From positions 1-10,000 of the forward strand of contig NZ_JAIWNX010000075.1 in the NCBI RefSeq assembly GCF_020217185.1: DNA of 10,000 nucleotides, given 5' to 3'. The translations under genes were made by a program, and so were the position numbers. This document shows, in pieces, positions 7,867 to 10,000 of the stretch. Every line of letters begins with the position of its first letter. Positions within the stretch are counted from its first letter, which is position 1. The notes under the pieces were generated by a model. That model made no database searches and was not told the origin of the DNA. It was given only the letters and a program-made list of their open reading frames with translations. Source of the DNA: Asticcacaulis sp. Its GTDB lineage: Bacteria; Pseudomonadota; Alphaproteobacteria; Caulobacterales; Caulobacteraceae.

Positions 7867-7899
7867 TTGACTTTGACGCCACCCGGTCGCTATTATACT
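7867..7899 (+). promoter_or_regulatory. Putative promoter of the GntR gene
   Basis: Two overlapping candidate -35 boxes, TTGACT (7867-7872) and TTGACG (7873-7878), arise from a tandem TTTGAC repeat. They are followed by GCTATTATACT (7889-7899), which holds TATTAT (7891-7896) and TATACT (7894-7899). TTGACT to TATTAT has an 18-bp spacer. TTGACGC with GCTATTAT also resembles the Caulobacter housekeeping pattern (TTGAC plus GCTA with a short spacer). Transcription would start near 7903-7908, giving a leader of about 60 bases. A GANTC site lies at 7906-7910. The choice between overlapping boxes cannot be made by eye. Confidence 0.5.
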
Positions 7900-7967
7900 G
7901 GGTCTGAGTCGCCGACACCTGCGGCTTGATTGAGAGCGGCAGAGGTCGCGAGAGAGACTTAAACTCC

Positions 7968-8705
7968 ATGTCCATCATAGACTCTGTCGGTCGCCTCGAA
8001 AAAAACGATCCCGCCCCGCTCTATCTGCAACTGCAAAAGGTGTTGCGCGAAGCCATCCGCGCGCGCGTCTTTGTGGCCGATGACGCCATCCCGCCCGAAC
8101 GCGATCTGGCCGAAGCCTTTGACGTCTCACGCATTACTGTGCGCAAGGCCATTGACGGGCTGGTCAATGAAGGGCTTCTGACGCGCCGTCGCGGGGCCGG
8201 CACCTTTGTCGCCGCCCGCGTCGAAAAGAGCTTTTCCAAGCTGTCCTCCTTTTCCGAAGACATGATTTCGCGCGGCCGCAAACCGCACAGCGTCTGGGTC
8301 AGCAAGTCGGAAGGGGCCGTCACCCCTGAAGAAGCCCTGTCTCTGGGTCTGTCGCCCGGTTCGCTGGTCTATCGCTTCCACCGCATCCGCTATGCCGACG
8401 ATTTGACCATGGCGCTCGAATATTCGACCATTCCCGGCTATTGCCTGCCCTCGATCGAAGCGGTCGGCGATTCGCTCTATGCGGCGCTGGAAACCTCCGG
8501 CCACCGTCCGGTGCGTGCGCTTCAGCGTCTGCGCGCCATCTCCTTTTCGCGCGATCAGGCCGAACAGTTGAATGTCACAGCCGGTGAGCCCGGCCTGTTT
8601 ATCGAACGGCGTGGTTTTCTGGCCGACGGGCGCGCCGCCGAATTCACCCAGAGCTATTATCGCGGCGACGCCTATGATGTGGTCGCCGAACTGAACGATC
8701 TCTAG
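7968..8705 (+). CDS. GntR family transcriptional regulator (HutC/UTRA subfamily), possible GlcNAc regulator
   Basis: The 245-residue product is a ligand-responsive DNA-binding regulator. A GntR winged helix occupies about 15-82: APLYLQLQKVLREAI, the helix-turn-helix PPERDLAEAFDVSRITVRKAI (42-62), and the wing RRRGAGTFV. The UTRA effector domain (about 95-240) shows the typical linker SFSEDMISRGRKPHS, VYRFHRIRY and ERRGFLADGRAAEFTQSYYRGD; UTRA domains usually bind small sugar phosphates or other metabolites. ATG 7968 is chosen over the in-frame TTG at 7926 because a GAGAGAG stretch lies about 11 bases upstream and the family normally begins shortly before the PLYLQL helix. The next gene encodes a NagX-like protein, so control of N-acetylglucosamine use is the likely role, with GlcN-6-P or GlcNAc-6-P as candidate effector by analogy to NagR/NagQ/DasR-type regulators; this is inference. 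The stop codon is the first three bases of repeat copy B. Confidence 0.9.
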   Translation: MSIIDSVGRLEKNDPAPLYLQLQKVLREAIRARVFVADDAIPPERDLAEAFDVSRITVRKAIDGLVNEGLLTRRRGAGTFVAARVEKSFSKLSSFSEDMISRGRKPHSVWVSKSEGAVTPEEALSLGLSPGSLVYRFHRIRYADDLTMALEYSTIPGYCLPSIEAVGDSLYAALETSGHRPVRALQRLRAISFSRDQAEQLNVTAGEPGLFIERRGFLADGRAAEFTQSYYRGDAYDVVAELNDL

Positions 8706-8757
8706 AGCGAAATGACTTTAGGTGGAAACGCCATTTCGCTCTAAATTTTTGTTTTGT
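8703..8757 (+). terminator. Likely intrinsic terminator of the GntR gene, within repeat copy B
   Basis: The 12-bp stem (8703-8714 with 8732-8743) is followed at once by AATTTTTGTTTTGT (8744-8757). A hairpin and U-rich tail in this order are the form of a Rho-independent terminator, though the 17-nt loop is large and the tail is broken by a G. The hairpin begins in the gntR stop codon itself, so ribosomes at the stop would overlap it. If active, it separates gntR transcription from nagX. In copy A the orientation is opposite, so the T tract faces away from tamB. Confidence 0.5.
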
Positions 8758-8826
8758 CGCGATATTTTTGCGAAAAATCGCTCACACTTTTGGCTTCGCC
8801 GAACTTCGTTTCCGCACATCGCTCTA
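8703..8826 (+). repeat. Two-hairpin intergenic dispersed repeat, copy B (with 20-nt insertion)
   Basis: This 124-bp element matches the reverse complement of 3514-3617 throughout, except 5 substitutions and an extra 20 nt at 8792-8811. Module 2 comes first: a perfect 12-bp stem, 8703-8714 with 8732-8743, around a 17-nt loop. Module 1 follows (outer arms 8759-8765 and 8816-8822). Its stem is degraded by one mismatch in the outer arm, by changes in the inner arm, and by the insertion. Both ends again read TAGAGCGA inward and are bounded by TA. It fills most of the gap between the GntR and NagX genes. Confidence 0.85.
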
Positions 8827-8902
8827 AGCGAAACACGCCTTTTGACTTTTGCGCGTAATCGGGCATCGTCCCCCTCTGTATAATCAGGCGGGGAGACAGC
8901 CG

Positions 8903-10000
8903 ATGAGAGATCAGAAGACCGCGGCGCAACGCCTGCCTTCTCTGGATGTCCTGCGTGGCCTGACGGTCATCGGCATGATCCTCGTCAATGCCACGGCAGG
9001 CATGTATTACGGCCTTCAGGCCAAGGTTTTTCCGCTGCTTCTGCACGCCCACTGGGAGGGACTTAAGATCGCCGATGTGGTCTTTCCCGCCTTCCTGACC
9101 ATGGTCGGCCTGTCCATCCCGATGGCCCTGAACCGGGCGAAGATGACGACGGGCCTCGATGCCGCTCAGGCCCGCAAGATCGGCTGGCGCGTCGTGCGGC
9201 TGTTCCTCATCGGCTGGCTGCTGTCGAACCTCGGCTGGCTGGCGCATTTCGATGGTGAGCCCTGGCGCTTCTGGGGTGTACTGCAACGCATCGGCCTCGT
9301 CTATGGCGCAGCCGCGGTGTTGTTCCTGTGGTTCGGCCCGAAGACGCGGTTGGGGATCGCTGCGGCCATCCTGTTGCTCTACTGGCCCCTGAGCCTGCTT
9401 CCGGCGCTTGATGGCCTGCCCGGCGATATCTGGGAGCGCGGCCACAATTTTATCGCCTCGGTCGATCGCCTGATGTTCGGCGCGGGCGGCCATAACTACG
9501 TCAAGGGGCCGGAAGGCTACGACCCCGAAGGCCTGCTCGGCACCCTGCCCGCCATCGCGCAGGCTTTGCTCGGCATGGCGGCGGGTGAGTTCCTCATGCA
9601 GGCCCACAGGCGCAGCGCCCTGACCCTCGCCGGGGCGGGCGCGCTTCTGCTGATCCTTGGCGCAGGCTGGGGCTTTGTCTTTCCGGTCATCAAGGACATC
9701 TGGTCCTCGTCCTTTGTGCTGGTGACAACGGGGATCACCTTCCTGGCTCTGGCGCCGCTCCATGCGTGTCTTGATAATCGCGACACCCCACTGCGTGGCC
9801 CCCTCAGCCTGCCCGTAACCTTCGCCAGCGCCTTTGGCCTCAACGCCATCGCCGCCTATGTGCTGCATTTTCTGATGAACCCGCTACTCGGCTGGGACCT
9901 TCTGACCCAAACCTATGTCCTGAGCCGCGCCACGGTGGGCGAGGCCGTGGCAGCCCTGTTTCCGGTCGGCCTGTTCATTCTCTGCGTCTGGCTGCCGGTC
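8903..10000 (+). CDS. nagX: NagX-like membrane protein, HGSNAT/DUF5009-type acyltransferase family (3' end missing)
   Basis: The frame runs open from ATG 8903 to the right edge, giving 366 codons without a stop. GGGGAG at 8890-8895, 7 bases before the ATG, is a good Shine-Dalgarno sequence. The protein starts RLPSLDVLRGLTVIGMILVN and has many hydrophobic membrane spans separated by short loops. Family landmarks are LHAHWEGLKIADVVFPAFLTMVG (48-70 region), WGVLQRIGLVYG and YDPEGLLGTLPAI. His48 sits where, from memory, human heparan-alpha-glucosaminide N-acetyltransferase has its active-site His269 (HxxWxGL..ADLVFP), so a transacetylation role is possible. In Caulobacter and Xanthomonas relatives, proteins of this family named NagX lie in GlcNAc gene clusters, where they are linked to inner-membrane handling of GlcNAc; the exact reaction is not settled. 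A GntR regulator directly upstream supports the assignment. Family assignment is strong, the symbol less so. Confidence 0.82.
   Translation, partial: MRDQKTAAQRLPSLDVLRGLTVIGMILVNATAGMYYGLQAKVFPLLLHAHWEGLKIADVVFPAFLTMVGLSIPMALNRAKMTTGLDAAQARKIGWRVVRLFLIGWLLSNLGWLAHFDGEPWRFWGVLQRIGLVYGAAAVLFLWFGPKTRLGIAAAILLLYWPLSLLPALDGLPGDIWERGHNFIASVDRLMFGAGGHNYVKGPEGYDPEGLLGTLPAIAQALLGMAAGEFLMQAHRRSALTLAGAGALLLILGAGWGFVFPVIKDIWSSSFVLVTTGITFLALAPLHACLDNRDTPLRGPLSLPVTFASAFGLNAIAAYVLHFLMNPLLGWDLLTQTYVLSRATVGEAVAALFPVGLFILCVWLPV

Noticed and set aside
7908..7916. GTCGCCGAC palindrome as an operator for the GntR protein
   Set aside because: Only four base pairs around one base, and unlike the GTCTATAC-type sites known for HutC-class regulators; too short to call in GC-rich DNA.
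8842..8884. TTGACT (8842-8847) and TATAAT (8879-8884) as a promoter for the NagX-like gene
   Set aside because: The spacer is 31 bases, far too long, and a start from TATAAT would fall in or next to the Shine-Dalgarno. TATAAT alone could still be used with a weak -35, but I cannot support it.
8741..9868. Minus-strand open frame of about 375 codons opposite the NagX-like gene
   Set aside because: Low-complexity Q, R, G and A composition with no domain; the + strand reading is a clear membrane protein with family motifs and a Shine-Dalgarno sequence.

Overview
The window looks like chromosome of a GC-rich alphaproteobacterium, most likely in the Caulobacteraceae (an Asticcacaulis-like organism is my best guess). 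The reasons are strong G/C preference at third codon positions, a TTGAC plus GCTA-type promoter ahead of the GntR gene, a GANTC (CcrM-type) site just downstream of that promoter, and a GntR regulator next to a NagX-type membrane protein, an arrangement I associate with N-acetylglucosamine loci in this group. The genus is inference; nothing here is diagnostic on its own. All five genes lie on the + strand.

Layout: (1) 1-3516, the 3' part of a very large tamB gene, whose product is an inner-membrane-anchored periplasmic protein of outer-membrane biogenesis; its start lies upstream of the window. (2) 3517-3847, an intergenic region packed with palindromes: a two-hairpin dispersed repeat (copy A), a further 13-bp hairpin abutting it, a small GC hairpin and a perfect 19-bp stem with a 3-nt loop. 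(3) 3848-5476, an ABC-F ATPase, a soluble ribosome-associated type rather than a transporter. (4) 5566-7818, a PAS-GAF-GGDEF-EAL protein of cyclic-di-GMP metabolism. (5) 7968-8705, a GntR/UTRA transcription factor with a plausible promoter. (6) 8703-8826, a second, inverted copy (B) of the dispersed repeat, which includes the gntR stop codon and forms a terminator-like hairpin with a T-rich tail. (7) 8903 to the right edge, the 5' part of a NagX-like multi-pass membrane protein of the heparan-alpha-glucosaminide N-acetyltransferase-like family.

The genes do not form one pathway. tamB is an envelope-assembly gene that ends at copy A. The ABC-F and c-di-GMP genes sit between the two inverted repeat copies with the GntR gene. 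The GntR regulator and NagX plausibly form an amino-sugar (GlcNAc/chitin oligosaccharide) control and uptake locus continuing to the right, although the terminator-like repeat between them suggests separate transcription. No known defence, CRISPR, phage or transposase gene was seen. The most notable non-coding feature is the inverted pair of 104/124-bp repeats, about 95% identical apart from one 20-nt insertion. Each begins exactly in the TAG stop codon of the gene before it.
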